In this document: piece after piece, positions 17,492-25,758 of the stretch
Layout of the letters: each line of letters opens with the position of its first letter
How positions within the stretch are numbered: the first letter of the stretch is position 1
Source: JBGSTR01 sp963707135
Lineage (GTDB): Bacteria > Pseudomonadota > Gammaproteobacteria > Chromatiales > Chromatiaceae
Length of the DNA: 49,417 nt
Direction: 5' to 3'
Assembly (NCBI GenBank): GCA_963707135.1
Contig: CAVPOY010000036.1
Coordinates: 1-49,417, forward strand
Position numbers and translations under genes: made by a program
The notes under the pieces: generated by a model
Databases searched by the model: none
What the model was told of the DNA's origin: nothing
What the model saw: the letters and a program-made list of their open reading frames with translations, nothing else

Positions 17492-17812
17492 AATATCTTT
17501 CCTAAATTGAATGTCTCGTTTGACAAAGAGGATGCTTGGCCCGATTCCCTCCGCAGAATGCGTGGTGCAACAGCCCTGACTTGCACCGCCCGGGTTCCGT
17601 TACGCCGCTGGTCCAGCGCTCGCTGGCGATGCGCGCACGACCACTTGCGACAGCAGATGTATACGCGCAACATTCCGAGCCGTCCGTACGGTGCCGCACA
17701 ATCCGTCTGTACAGTCGGTTGCTGCGGCAGCTCACACAACCGGAACCCGCTGCTGCCCTACAAACGGACGAGTCTCCAAAGACGCTGAGGACCGTTTGAA
17801 CTCAGGAGGCTT
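17492..17812. other. Intergenic region, no supported gene
   Basis: 321 bases between the repeat-protein gene and the minus-strand Crp/Fnr gene. Overlapping open frames exist in several phases but have no family resemblance. It should hold the promoter of the repeat-protein gene (minus strand). Confidence 0.4.
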
Positions 17813-18544
17813 TCACCGACCGACCGCATCCGGGAGCAGGCGATCGAACTCCTTTTTGACCACCTGATAGCATTCGCAGACGCGCGCCTCCAACCCGGGC
17901 CGATTCAGCACGGCGATGTGGCCGCGGTGGTAACGGATCAACCCAGCGGCCTGCAAGTTCCCGGCCGCCTCGGTGACGCCCTCCCGGCGTACCCCGAGCA
18001 TGTTGGCGATCAACTCCTGGGTCATGGCCAACTCGTTGGACGACAGGCGATCCAGGCTCAGCAGCAGCCAGCGGCACAGCTGCTGGTCCACCGTATGGTG
18101 CCGGTTGCACACCGCCGTCTGCGCCATCTGGGTCAGCAGCGCTTGGGCGTAACGCAGCAGTACACGCAGCATCGGACCCGCGCGAAAGAACGCATCCTTG
18201 AGCAACGGGCCCTGCAGCCGATAGGCGTGGCCGGCGCTTTGCACGACCGCCCGGCTGGTCGTGGTCTCGCCACCAAGGAAGAGGGAGACCCCGACGATCC
18301 CTTCGTTGCCGACCACGGCGACCTCGGCCGATGCGCCATTCTCCGTGACATAGAGCAGGGACACGATGGCGGTGGTTGGGAAATAGACGTAGCGCATCGG
18401 CGCGCCGGACTCACAAACCGTGTCGCCCAGCCGCATCGGAACCAGTTCCAGATGGGGGAGAAGGCGCGCCCTTTCCTCCGTCGGCAGGGCAGCGAGCAGG
18501 TGGTTCTGGCAGGGGTCGTGCGGGGGGACGTCAGGCCTCGTCAT
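17813..18544 (-). CDS. Crp/Fnr family transcriptional regulator
   Basis: 243 residues, intact. The N-terminal cNMP-binding-like beta roll (CQNHLLAALPTEERARLLPH, VCESGAPMRYVYFPTTAIVS, VVGNEGIVGVSLFLGGETTT) is followed by the dimer helix and a winged helix-turn-helix (MTQELIANMLGVRREGVTEA). It lacks the N-terminal cysteine cluster of Fnr, so iron-sulfur oxygen sensing is unlikely; the ligand is unknown. ATG 18544 has GGAG seven bases upstream; TTG 18556 would overlap that site. It is a close paralogue of the plus-strand gene at 13037-13766, and the two point inward at the stress cassette. Confidence 0.92.
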   Translation of the reverse strand: MTRPDVPPHDPCQNHLLAALPTEERARLLPHLELVPMRLGDTVCESGAPMRYVYFPTTAIVSLLYVTENGASAEVAVVGNEGIVGVSLFLGGETTTSRAVVQSAGHAYRLQGPLLKDAFFRAGPMLRVLLRYAQALLTQMAQTAVCNRHHTVDQQLCRWLLLSLDRLSSNELAMTQELIANMLGVRREGVTEAAGNLQAAGLIRYHRGHIAVLNRPGLEARVCECYQVVKKEFDRLLPDAVGR

Positions 18545-18990
18545 GAACGACTCCAACGGTCCGTGACGCCGGCGTCGCCTCAGGAAACGAGCCGTGTCGA
18601 AAGCCTTAAGGGTTAAGGGAATTATAGACCCATGCCTTCACCTGTGTGCGGTAGCGCACAGCTTCGGCAGGCAGCTCGATGCGTCCGGCGGCAGGGCGCT
18701 TTTTGGCGGGCGGCATGTCCGTCGTCCCCGTGACGGAGCGGCGGCCGGTACCCGCCTGGTTGCGGGCAATGTGCGGCAGCAGACAGACGGCGATCAGGGC
18801 TCACCGTAGCCTCGAACCATCGGAGCCAACATGCCTGCAGCGCAGTGCCCACAGCCCGGCGCCGCCCGACGGTTGGCATCCGTGCGGTCTTGGCCGAAAG
18901 ACGTGGGTGGCGTGACACCGCCGACACGCGGCCTGCCGATGCACCATCCCCTGCGGGCACGCAGATCACTACGACTACGAGGTATGAGTC
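18545..18990. other. Intergenic region, no supported gene
   Basis: 446 bases between a minus-strand regulator and a plus-strand lipoprotein, so promoters for both should be here. AT-rich patch TTAAGGGAATTATAGACC at 18613-18630 is a candidate. No coding sequence could be supported on either strand. Confidence 0.4.
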
Positions 18991-19185
18991 ATGAGGCCAG
19001 TCAAAATCGTCGGCACAGCCGTGGCTATTGGTGCGTTGCTTGCCGCACTGTCCGGCTGCGAGAAGCAGGAAGGACCGGCCGAGCAAGCCGGCAAGGGCAT
19101 CGACAACGCGGTCGAGCACGCCGGAGACCAGATGGAAAAGGCCGGTGACAGCATCAAGGACGCGACAACACCCGACAACAAGTAG
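18991..19185 (+). CDS. Small lysine/glutamate-rich lipoprotein
   Basis: 64 residues: signal MRPVKIVGTAVAIGALLAAL with lipobox LSGC (cysteine at residue 23), then a short amphipathic helix region (AGKGIDNAVEHAGDQMEKAG, DSIKDAT). The heptad-like AxxxIDxAxExxGD pattern recalls small periplasmic stress lipoproteins and late-embryogenesis-like repeats. GAGGT upstream is a fair ribosome site. No defined family recognised with certainty. Confidence 0.75.
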   Translation: MRPVKIVGTAVAIGALLAALSGCEKQEGPAEQAGKGIDNAVEHAGDQMEKAGDSIKDATTPDNK

Positions 19186-19229
19186 GTCGGCGCGCCGCAG
19201 CGTTCCAACGGCAGGGACGAACGGACCAG

Positions 19230-19255
19230 GCCCGCCGAAGATATCTTCGGCGGGC
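19230..19255. terminator. 26-bp perfect palindrome, possible terminator
   Basis: GCCCGCCGAAGAT followed by its exact reverse complement (ATCTTCGGCGGGC), 26 bases with no spacer, 44 bases after the lipoprotein stop. As RNA it forms a strong hairpin with a minimal loop. It is followed by GCCTTGAG rather than a T-run, so intrinsic termination is plausible but not certain; a bidirectional role or protein-binding site is an alternative. Confidence 0.55.
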
Positions 19256-19388
19256 GCCTTGAGCAGCGCCCCGCCGCGGGCCGTGGTGATGCCTTCGCGA
19301 GCCAGCTCTTCGCAAGCCCCCGCGGTTCTGCGCATCGGACATCGGGCAATGGCCGGCGACAGATAGGACAGTCTGCTAGAGTCGAACC

Positions 19389-19836
19389 ATGAAGACAGCA
19401 CTGTCACCGGAGCTGCTCCACGGTCTGGATGCCTACTGGCGAGCGACGAACTATCTGTCGGTCGCCCAAATTTATCTGTACGACAACCCCCTGCTGAAAC
19501 GGCCGCTGACCCTCGCGAACGTAAAGCACATGCTGTTGGGACACTGGGGCGCGACAACATCCATGTGCGCGGCTACAAGGAAGAGGGCACCATCACCACG
19601 CCCTTCGACATGACGGTGCTGAACGATCTTGAACGCTTCCACCTCGTGATGGATGTCATCGACCGCCTGCCGCAGACCGGCGACCAAGGCATCTACCTGA
19701 AGCAGCAGCTCAAGGACAAGCGGTCGAGCACAGGCAGTATATCAACGAGCATGGCCTCGACCTGCCCGAGATCCGCAACTGGAAATGGCAAGAATTACCC
19801 CGATCGATACCTGACAACCCCCTGCCCGGAGAATGA
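19389..19836 (+). pseudogene. xfp: Phosphoketolase relic with large internal deletion
   Basis: The start (LSPELLHGLDAYWRATNYLS, VAQIYLYDNPLLKRPL, HMLLGHWG) is the N-terminus of xylulose-5-phosphate/fructose-6-phosphate phosphoketolase. At about 19548 the sequence jumps directly to the enzyme's C-terminal region in another phase (DNIHVRGYKEEGTITTPFDM, NDLERFHLVMDVIDRLP). After a further phase change near 19722 it ends with YINEHGLDLPEIRNWKW and stops at 19834-19836. Intact enzymes have about 790 residues; only about 145 remain here, so the central thiamine-diphosphate core is gone. Non-functional. Confidence 0.9.
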
Positions 19837-19838
19837 CG

Positions 19839-20021
19839 ATGGGACTCACTGGAATCGGCGCCCTACTCATCCTGTTCGCCGATGTCTATGCGATCGTGAT
19901 GATCTTTCAAAGCTCTGCGAGGGATATTGAGAAGCTGCTCTGGTGCTTGGCGGTACTGATCCTGCCCCTGATCGGCCTCATCGTTTGGTACGTCGCAGGC
20001 CCCGGCCGAAAGCCGTTCTAA
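19839..20021 (+). CDS. Small membrane protein with PLDc_N domain
   Basis: 60 residues from ATG 19839 (62 from ATG 19833). Two hydrophobic helices (LTGIGALLILFADVYAIVMI and LLWCLAVLILPLIGLIVWYV) and a short GPGRKPF tail. The WCLAVLILPLIGLIVWYVAGPGR pattern is that of PLDc_N, a small domain first seen at the N-terminus of phospholipase-D-type cardiolipin synthases and common as stand-alone tiny membrane proteins. Its start overlaps the end of the phosphoketolase relic. Confidence 0.85.
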   Translation: MGLTGIGALLILFADVYAIVMIFQSSARDIEKLLWCLAVLILPLIGLIVWYVAGPGRKPF

Positions 20022-20044
20022 GTGGTCAGGGATCCGGTGGAGAC

Positions 20045-21397
20045 ATGAACAGGGTAAGCCAGCTTTTCAACGACGCGCGGTCGAGCTTTTGGTTTGTGCC
20101 TTCGCTGGCGGTCGTTGACGGCATTGCCGCCGCGCTGGCGCTGATCGAGGCGGACGCCGTGTGGGGCGATCGTTGGCTGGCCCTGTGGCCGCGCCTCTTT
20201 GGGGTCGGGGCGGAGGGCGCGCGCCAGATGCTGTCCACCCTGGCCGGTTCGATGATGTCCGTCATGGGCATCACGTTCTCGATGACCTTAGTGGCGCTGG
20301 CCCTGGCCTCCAGCCAATACACCTCGCGCATCCTGCGGAACTTCATGGGGAGCCACGCGACCCAGATGACGCTCGGGGCCTTCGCCGGCATCTTCGCCTA
20401 TTGCCTCATTGTTCTGCGCTCGATTCGCGGCGGCGATCCGGGGTTTATCCCGAGCGGGGCGGTGCTTTTCGCCTTTGTGCTGGCGCTCGGAGGGGTCCTC
20501 GTGCTGATCTTTTTCATCCACCACATCGCCTCGTCGATCCAGGCCGTCAGCATCATCGCCTCGGTCGCCCAGGAAACCAACGCGGCCATGGATCGGGTAT
20601 TTCCGGAGCTGCTGGGGCGCGAGCCCAATGGCGTCGAGGACGCGATGGACGAACAGGTCCTCGAACCCCTGGATGAGCGGACCTGGTACGCCGTGCCGGC
20701 GCAGGTCAGCGGCTACATCCAGGGCGTGGATGAGGATGCGGTCCTAGACCTGGCGCGACACCACAGGACCATCGTGCGGATGGAGCGTGGCGTCGGCGCG
20801 TTCGCGGTCGAGGGAGCGGCGCTGGCATCGCTCGCCCTGACCTACCCGCCGGATCAGGGCACGATCGCCGACCTGAATCGGGCCTACAGCATCAGCCGCC
20901 ATCGCACCATCGAATGGGACCCCGCCTTCGGTATCCGGCAGATCGTGGATATTGCGCTGAAGGCACTGTCGCCCGGGGTCAACGACACCTCGACGGCGGT
21001 GATGTGCGTGGATTACCTGACGGCGATCCTGGCTCGGCTGAGCGGCCGGCGCTACCCGCCATCGCATCGTTACGAGGGCGATGCCCTGCGTGTGATCGCC
21101 ACCGTTCCGACCTTTGAAGGTCTGTTGGCCGAGGCGTTTGATCAGATCCGCGGGAGCGCCGAAGGCAATGTCGCGATCATCGCGCGCATGCTCGGCGCCA
21201 TCGATACCCTTGGCAGCCTGACGGTCAACCCGAGCCACAGGCGGGCGCTCGACGAGCAGGTGCAGTGGATCGCCGAGCTGGCCGATCGGACACTGCCCGC
21301 CCCGCAGGATCGGGCGAGGATCGAGCGGCGGCTGGCTCATGTACGCGAGGCCCTGAGGGCCGCGCCTGCCGCGTGCGCCGTGGCGGAAGAGGCATAA
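20045..21397 (+). CDS. DUF2254 family membrane protein
   Basis: 450 residues. About four membrane helices in the first 190 residues (FVPSLAVVDGIAAALALIEA; MMSVMGITFSMTLVALALAS; FAGIFAYCLIVLRSI; AVLFAFVLALGGVLVLIFFI) and a soluble C-terminal half (DIALKALSPGVNDTSTA is a strong family mark). DUF2254 proteins occur in many bacteria without a proven role; channel-like function is only a guess. ATG 20045 has GGTGGAG upstream. It ends 28 bases before the N-ATPase operon and may be co-transcribed with it. Confidence 0.9.
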   Translation: MNRVSQLFNDARSSFWFVPSLAVVDGIAAALALIEADAVWGDRWLALWPRLFGVGAEGARQMLSTLAGSMMSVMGITFSMTLVALALASSQYTSRILRNFMGSHATQMTLGAFAGIFAYCLIVLRSIRGGDPGFIPSGAVLFAFVLALGGVLVLIFFIHHIASSIQAVSIIASVAQETNAAMDRVFPELLGREPNGVEDAMDEQVLEPLDERTWYAVPAQVSGYIQGVDEDAVLDLARHHRTIVRMERGVGAFAVEGAALASLALTYPPDQGTIADLNRAYSISRHRTIEWDPAFGIRQIVDIALKALSPGVNDTSTAVMCVDYLTAILARLSGRRYPPSHRYEGDALRVIATVPTFEGLLAEAFDQIRGSAEGNVAIIARMLGAIDTLGSLTVNPSHRRALDEQVQWIAELADRTLPAPQDRARIERRLAHVREALRAAPAACAVAEEA

Positions 21398-21425
21398 CCT
21401 CGTGAGACCGCACCGGGAAATAGAG

Positions 21426-22931
21426 ATGACCCCCAGTTCTTCGAATTCCGGCGTCATCATCTCGGTGCGCGGCAGTGTCGTCGATATCGGGTTCGATCAG
21501 CACTTGCCGCCAATCTACTCGGTCCTGCGCGCGGGCGCTCAACAACAGGTCGTCATCGAAGTGCTGGCGCAACTGGATGCGCGGCACGTGCGCGGGATTG
21601 CCTTGACGCCTACCCAAGGTCTCGCGCGCGGCATGGCGGTGGAGGACACGGGTGGACCGCTCCAAGCGCCGGTTGGCAAGGGCATCCTCTCACGCATGTT
21701 CGATGTCTTCGGCAACACCATTGATCGCGAAGCGGCGTTATCCGATGTCCGGTGGCGTTCCGTGCATCGGGCGCCGCCGCCGCTGGCACGGCGTTCCACA
21801 AAGTCCGAGATCTTCGAAACCGGAATCAAGATCATCGACGTGCTGATGCCGCTGGAACGCGGCGGCAAGGCGGGGTTGTTCGGTGGCGCGGGGGTGGGAA
21901 AGACGGTGCTGCTCACCGAGATGATCAACAACATGGTCGGGCAGCACGAAGGCGTGAGCATTTTTTGCGGTATCGGCGAGCGTTGCCGCGAAGGGGAAGA
22001 GCTCTACCGCGACATGAAGGCGGCGGGCGTGCTGCCGAACATGGTGATGGTGTTCGGCCAGATGAACGAACCGCCCGGCGCCCGCTTCCGCGTCGGCCAC
22101 GCGGCGCTGACCATGGCCGAGTATTTCCGCGACGACGAGCATCGCGACGTGCTGCTGCTGGTCGACAATATCTTTCGTTTCATCCAGGCCGGCATGGAGG
22201 TCTCCGGCCTGATGGGGCAGATGCCGTCGCGCCTGGGCTACCAGCCGACCATGGGCACCGAGTTATCGCAACTGGAAGAACGCATCGCCAATACCGATGC
22301 CGGCGCCATCACCTCGATCCAGGCGGTATACGTGCCCGCGGACGATTTCACCGATCCGGCCGCGGTGCATACCTTTTCGCATCTCTCCGCTTCCATCGTG
22401 CTCTCGCGCAAGCGGGCCAGCGAAGGCCTTTACCCGGCCATCGACCCCCTGCAGTCCAGCTCCAAGATGGCCACGTCAGGCATCGTCGGCGCACGGCATT
22501 ACGCCGTGGCGCAGGAGATCCGGCGCACCCTTGCGCAATACACGGAGCTCAAGGACATCATTGCCATGCTCGGCCTGGAGCAGCTTTCGCCGGCGGACCG
22601 CAACGTGGTCGCCCGGGCCCGCCGCCTGGAGCGCTATCTCACCCAGCCCTTTTTCACCACCGAGCAGTTCACCGGGCTCAAAGGCAGGCTGGTCAGCCTG
22701 GAAGACGCGCTGGACGGCTGTGAGCGCATCCTGCGCGATGAATTCAAGGACACCCCGGAGAGCGCCCTCTACATGATCGGGGCGGTGGATGAGGCGAAGG
22801 GAAGAGCGAAGGCCGGCCCGCCCGTGGACCGAGCCAAACCCGGGTCGGCAACCGAGGCCAGGGCCGAACCGAAGCCCGCGACGGAACCGCAAGCGAAGCC
22901 TGAACCTGCGGTCGATCCACATGCATCTTAA
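21426..22931 (+). CDS. atpD: N-ATPase (alternative F-type) subunit beta
   Basis: 501 residues. This is the catalytic subunit of the F1 head: GGAGVGKT Walker A (from about residue 153), GIGERCREGEELYRDM, and LLLVDNIFRFIQAGMEVSGL (Walker B) are intact. It is the first gene of a complete nine-gene operon in N-ATPase order. Oddity: after the usual end (ALYMIGAVDEA) there is an extra Pro/Ala/Glu/Lys-rich tail of about 43 residues, probably disordered. ATG 21426 was chosen over GTG 21402 by fit to the family N-terminus. The C-terminal codons overlap atpC by 11 bases. Confidence 0.96.
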   Translation: MTPSSSNSGVIISVRGSVVDIGFDQHLPPIYSVLRAGAQQQVVIEVLAQLDARHVRGIALTPTQGLARGMAVEDTGGPLQAPVGKGILSRMFDVFGNTIDREAALSDVRWRSVHRAPPPLARRSTKSEIFETGIKIIDVLMPLERGGKAGLFGGAGVGKTVLLTEMINNMVGQHEGVSIFCGIGERCREGEELYRDMKAAGVLPNMVMVFGQMNEPPGARFRVGHAALTMAEYFRDDEHRDVLLLVDNIFRFIQAGMEVSGLMGQMPSRLGYQPTMGTELSQLEERIANTDAGAITSIQAVYVPADDFTDPAAVHTFSHLSASIVLSRKRASEGLYPAIDPLQSSSKMATSGIVGARHYAVAQEIRRTLAQYTELKDIIAMLGLEQLSPADRNVVARARRLERYLTQPFFTTEQFTGLKGRLVSLEDALDGCERILRDEFKDTPESALYMIGAVDEAKGRAKAGPPVDRAKPGSATEARAEPKPATEPQAKPEPAVDPHAS

Positions 22932-23310
22932 GATTCTCCTGCCCTTCCAAATCTTCGCCGAGAAGACGGGTGTGTCGCGTATCGTTGCGGAGACGCGCGA
23001 GGGCGCGTTCGGACTCCTGCCCCACCGCCTCGATTGTGTGGCGGCAATCGCGCCGGGCATCCTGACCTACGCAACCGAAGCGGAAGGCGAGGTCTATGTG
23101 GCGGTGGATGAGGGGGTGTTGGTCAAGACCGGCCCGGACGTGCTCGTTTCCGTGCGGCGGGCGCTGGGCGGAACGGACCTGGGTCACTTGCGCGATGCGG
23201 TGGAACAGGAGTTTCTGACCCTGGACGAACAGGAGCAAAGCGTGCGCTCGGTCCTGGCGAAAATGGAAAGCGGACTCATCCGGCGCATGGCGGCATTTCA
23301 CCATGAATGA
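22921..23310 (+). CDS. atpC: N-ATPase subunit epsilon
   Basis: 129 residues (MHLKILLPFQIFAEKTGVSR, then GAFGLLPHRLDCVAAIAPGI and VAVDEGVLVKTGPDVLVSVR). This is the beta-sandwich part of F1 epsilon, part of the central stalk. The C-terminal helical part is short (LDEQEQSVRSVLAKMESGLI). It overlaps atpD at its start and atpQ at its end, so translation is coupled. Intact. Confidence 0.93.
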   Translation: MHLKILLPFQIFAEKTGVSRIVAETREGAFGLLPHRLDCVAAIAPGILTYATEAEGEVYVAVDEGVLVKTGPDVLVSVRRALGGTDLGHLRDAVEQEFLTLDEQEQSVRSVLAKMESGLIRRMAAFHHE

Positions 23311-23641
23311 CGAGCTCCGGAATCAACCCTTGAGGCCGAAGCCGTCGCTCAGTCAGGAGGTCGGCGCGAAGGCGGCGCGCAAGCTCAAGGCCAAACGCAA
23401 CGCCGCGGCGGGTGTCTGGTTCGGGCTGGGCATGATGGGGCTGATCGGTTGGTCGGTGGCGATTCCGACCCTGCTCGGCGCGGCGCTCGGGCTCTGGCTG
23501 GACCAGCGCTATCCGGGCGGCCGCTCCTGGACGCTGGCATTGTTGGTGGTCGGGCTTGCCATCGGCTGTCTGAACGCCTGGCATTGGTTGGACAAGGAAG
23601 ACAGGGCCATGCGGGAACAAGAGGAGGATCGCGATGGATGA
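23303..23641 (+). CDS. atpQ: N-ATPase accessory membrane protein AtpQ (AtpI/AtpZ-like)
   Basis: 112 residues. A polar, basic N-terminal third (KPSLSQEVGAKAARKLKAKR) is followed by two membrane helices (GVWFGLGMMGLIGWSVAIPT and LLGAALGLWLDQRYP...WTLALLVVGLAIGCL) and an acidic tail. This matches the AtpQ of N-ATPase operons, related to AtpI/AtpZ, thought to assist c-ring assembly or Mg2+ supply. It overlaps atpC and atpR by 8 bases each. Confidence 0.9.
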   Translation: MNDELRNQPLRPKPSLSQEVGAKAARKLKAKRNAAAGVWFGLGMMGLIGWSVAIPTLLGAALGLWLDQRYPGGRSWTLALLVVGLAIGCLNAWHWLDKEDRAMREQEEDRDG

Positions 23642-23948
23642 ACCGCTGACGTTGGTGCTGGCGGGGGCGGCAGGTCTGTTGCTCGGCGCTTTTTTCTTTG
23701 GCGGACTTTGGTGGACGGTCCGCAAGGGCATGTCGGCAAAGCGGCCGGCGCTTTGGTTCTTTGGTAGCCTGCTGCTGCGGACCGGCATCGTTGTTGCCGG
23801 GTTTTACTTTGTCGGCGACGGTCATTGGCAGCGGCTGCTGGCCTGTCTACTCGGATTCGTCATCGCGCGTTTCATCGTCACACGGCTCGCCGGCCCGCCG
23901 GTCGAACACTACGACGCTCCAGCGAAGGTGGCCGGTCATGCGCCTTAG
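23634..23948 (+). CDS. atpR: N-ATPase accessory membrane protein AtpR
   Basis: 104 residues with three predicted helices: LVLAGAAGLLLGAFFFGGLW, ALWFFGSLLLRTGIVVAGFY and RLLACLLGFVIARFIV. The GGLWWTVRKG and WQRLLACLLGFVIAR patterns are those of AtpR, a subunit found only in N-ATPase operons; its conserved Arg in a membrane helix has been suggested to contact the c subunit's carboxylates. Overlaps atpQ and atpB. Presence of atpQ and atpR identifies the operon as N-type. Confidence 0.92.
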   Translation: MDEPLTLVLAGAAGLLLGAFFFGGLWWTVRKGMSAKRPALWFFGSLLLRTGIVVAGFYFVGDGHWQRLLACLLGFVIARFIVTRLAGPPVEHYDAPAKVAGHAP

Positions 23949-24633
23949 CCCCGACGAGATGATCTTCTGGCAATACGAGGTTTTCAAACTCAACGCCACC
24001 ATTGTCTTCACATGGGGGTTGATGCTGGTGCTGGCCGTGGGCTCGAAGCTCATCACCCGCAAACTGTCCATCGGCCTCGAACGTGCCCGCTGGCAGAATG
24101 TGCTTGAAATCATCGTCATCGCCATCGCGAAACAGATTCAAGAAGTCGGCCTCAGCCAGCCGAACAAATATCTCGGATTCCTGGGTACGCTGGTGTTGTT
24201 TCTCGCCATGGCCGCCCTCTGCACCATCATCCCGGGCTACCAGCCGCCGACCGGTTCGCTCTCGACCACGGTGGCGCTGGCCCTGTGTGTGTTCGTGGCC
24301 GTGCCGCTGTTCGGCATCGAGGAACGGGGTTTGGGCGCTTACCTCAAGTCCTACGCACAGCCGACCTTCATCATGCTGCCGTTCAATATCATCAGCGAAA
24401 TCTCCCGCACCCTGGCCCTGGCCGTGCGTCTGTTCGGCAACATGATGAGCGGTGCGATGATCATCGCCATCCTGCTCGCCATTACGCCCTTCATCTTTCC
24501 AGTCGTCATGATGGCGCTGGGACTGCTTACCGGCATGGTGCAGGCATACATCTTTTTCATTCTGGCCACGGTTTACATCGCGGCCGCGACGCGGGTCCGC
24601 ACGCCTGAATCCGAACCTGAGCACAACCATTGA
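23938..24633 (+). CDS. atpB: N-ATPase subunit a
   Basis: 231 residues, five to six membrane helices. The key helix SEISRTLALAVRLFGNMMSG contains the essential Arg in VRLFGN (about residue 164), which separates the two half-channels for the coupling ion. ATG 23938 was chosen because it overlaps the end of atpR by 11 bases, and MRLSPDEMIFWQYEVFKLNA is the normal family start; an upstream ATG exists but lies inside atpR. Intact. Confidence 0.95.
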   Translation: MRLSPDEMIFWQYEVFKLNATIVFTWGLMLVLAVGSKLITRKLSIGLERARWQNVLEIIVIAIAKQIQEVGLSQPNKYLGFLGTLVLFLAMAALCTIIPGYQPPTGSLSTTVALALCVFVAVPLFGIEERGLGAYLKSYAQPTFIMLPFNIISEISRTLALAVRLFGNMMSGAMIIAILLAITPFIFPVVMMALGLLTGMVQAYIFFILATVYIAAATRVRTPESEPEHNH

Positions 24634-24657
24634 ACGCGGACGGTCAAAGGAGGCACT

Positions 24658-24939
24658 ATGGATAACATGACGATCATCGCGGTGGCATCAATTGTCACCG
24701 CCGGTATCACCACCGCTTTCGGCACCATGGCGCCGGCGCTGGGCGAAGGTCGATCGGTCGCGACCGCGCTGACCTCGCTGGCCCAGCAGCCCGACGCCTC
24801 CGCCACCATCACCCGGACCCTGTTTGTCGGCCTGGCAATGATCGAGTCCACGGCCATCTACTGTTTCGTGGTCTCGATGATTCTCATCTTCGCCAACCCG
24901 TTCTGGAATCATGTCCTTGCCCAGGCCGCCGGAAAGTAG
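24658..24939 (+). CDS. atpE: N-ATPase subunit c (rotor ring)
   Basis: 93 residues forming a two-helix hairpin. Helix 1 has PALGEGR with Glu at about residue 30; helix 2 has VGLAMIESTAIY with Glu at about 63, followed by Ser, Thr and a Tyr five residues on. Two carboxylates per subunit and the ESTxIY ligand set are the N-ATPase signature. These were first proposed to bind Na+; work on a Burkholderia homologue argued for H+, so the coupling ion here stays open. The ribosome site AAAGGAGG at 24648-24655 is the best in the operon, as expected for the most abundant subunit. Confidence 0.95.
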   Translation: MDNMTIIAVASIVTAGITTAFGTMAPALGEGRSVATALTSLAQQPDASATITRTLFVGLAMIESTAIYCFVVSMILIFANPFWNHVLAQAAGK

Positions 24940-24942
24940 GCC

Positions 24943-25758
24943 ATGCTCGTTGATTGGTTCACCGTCATCGCCCAGGTGGTCAACTTTGTCATCCTGGTGT
25001 GGTTGCTGAAGCGCTTTCTTTACCAGCCCATCCTTCGCGCCATCGACGCTCGGGAGCAGCGTATCGCTTCGGCACTCGCGGACGCCGACGCGAAAAACGC
25101 CGAAGCCAAAAAGGAGCGCGATGAGTTCCGGCTCAAGAACGAGGCCTTCGACCAGCAGCGCGCCGCACTCCTGAGCAAGGCGACAGATGAGGCGAAGGCC
25201 GAGCGTCAACGGCTCCTGGACGAAGCGCGGCAGGCAGCCGATGCCTTGAGAGCCAAGCGGATGCAGGCTGTGAGTAACGACACCCGTAACTTGAATCAAG
25301 CCATCAGTCGCCGCACCCAACAGGAGGTGTTCGCCATCGCGCGCAAGGCACTGGCCGATCTCGCCACGGCTAGTCTGGAAGAACGCATGATCGAGGTCTT
25401 CACCCGGCGCTTGCGAGCGCTGGACGGCCCGGCCAAGGGAGGCTTCGCCAAGGCCCTGAAGGGTTCCTCCAAACCCGCGCTGGTCCGCAGTGCCTTCGAC
25501 CTGCCCGCAGAGCAACGCGCGGCGCTCCAAAATGCGCTCAACGAAACCTTCTCGGCGGAAATTCAGGTCACGTTCGAGACCGCACCCAATCTGGTCAGCG
25601 GGATCGAGCTCACCACGAATGGACAAAAGCTCGCTTGGAGCATCGCGGATTACCTCGCGGCGCTGGAGCAAGGCGTTGCCGAACTGCTGAAGCCGCAAGC
25701 CAGGGCTGAACCGGAAGAACCAAGGCTAGAACAAAGCACCGGTGAACATGGAACCTGA
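24943..25758 (+). CDS. atpF: N-ATPase subunit b, with delta-like C-terminal region
   Basis: 271 residues, longer than a standard b subunit (about 160). One N-terminal helix (VIAQVVNFVILVWLLKRFLY) anchors it; a long charged coiled coil follows. The last third (LPAEQRAALQNALNETFSAE, then VTFETAPNLVSGIELTTNGQ) resembles the C-terminal domain of subunit delta. There is no separate delta gene in the operon, so this protein likely fills both roles, as described for N-ATPases. Its 3' end overlaps atpA by 11 bases. Confidence 0.93.
   Translation: MLVDWFTVIAQVVNFVILVWLLKRFLYQPILRAIDAREQRIASALADADAKNAEAKKERDEFRLKNEAFDQQRAALLSKATDEAKAERQRLLDEARQAADALRAKRMQAVSNDTRNLNQAISRRTQQEVFAIARKALADLATASLEERMIEVFTRRLRALDGPAKGGFAKALKGSSKPALVRSAFDLPAEQRAALQNALNETFSAEIQVTFETAPNLVSGIELTTNGQKLAWSIADYLAALEQGVAELLKPQARAEPEEPRLEQSTGEHGT

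Noticed and set aside
17046..17510. Plus-strand open frames rich in HHARTTLGPA-type repeats
   Set aside because: These are antisense readings of the 30-bp repeat. The minus strand has the signal peptide and ribosome site, so the minus strand is the coding one.
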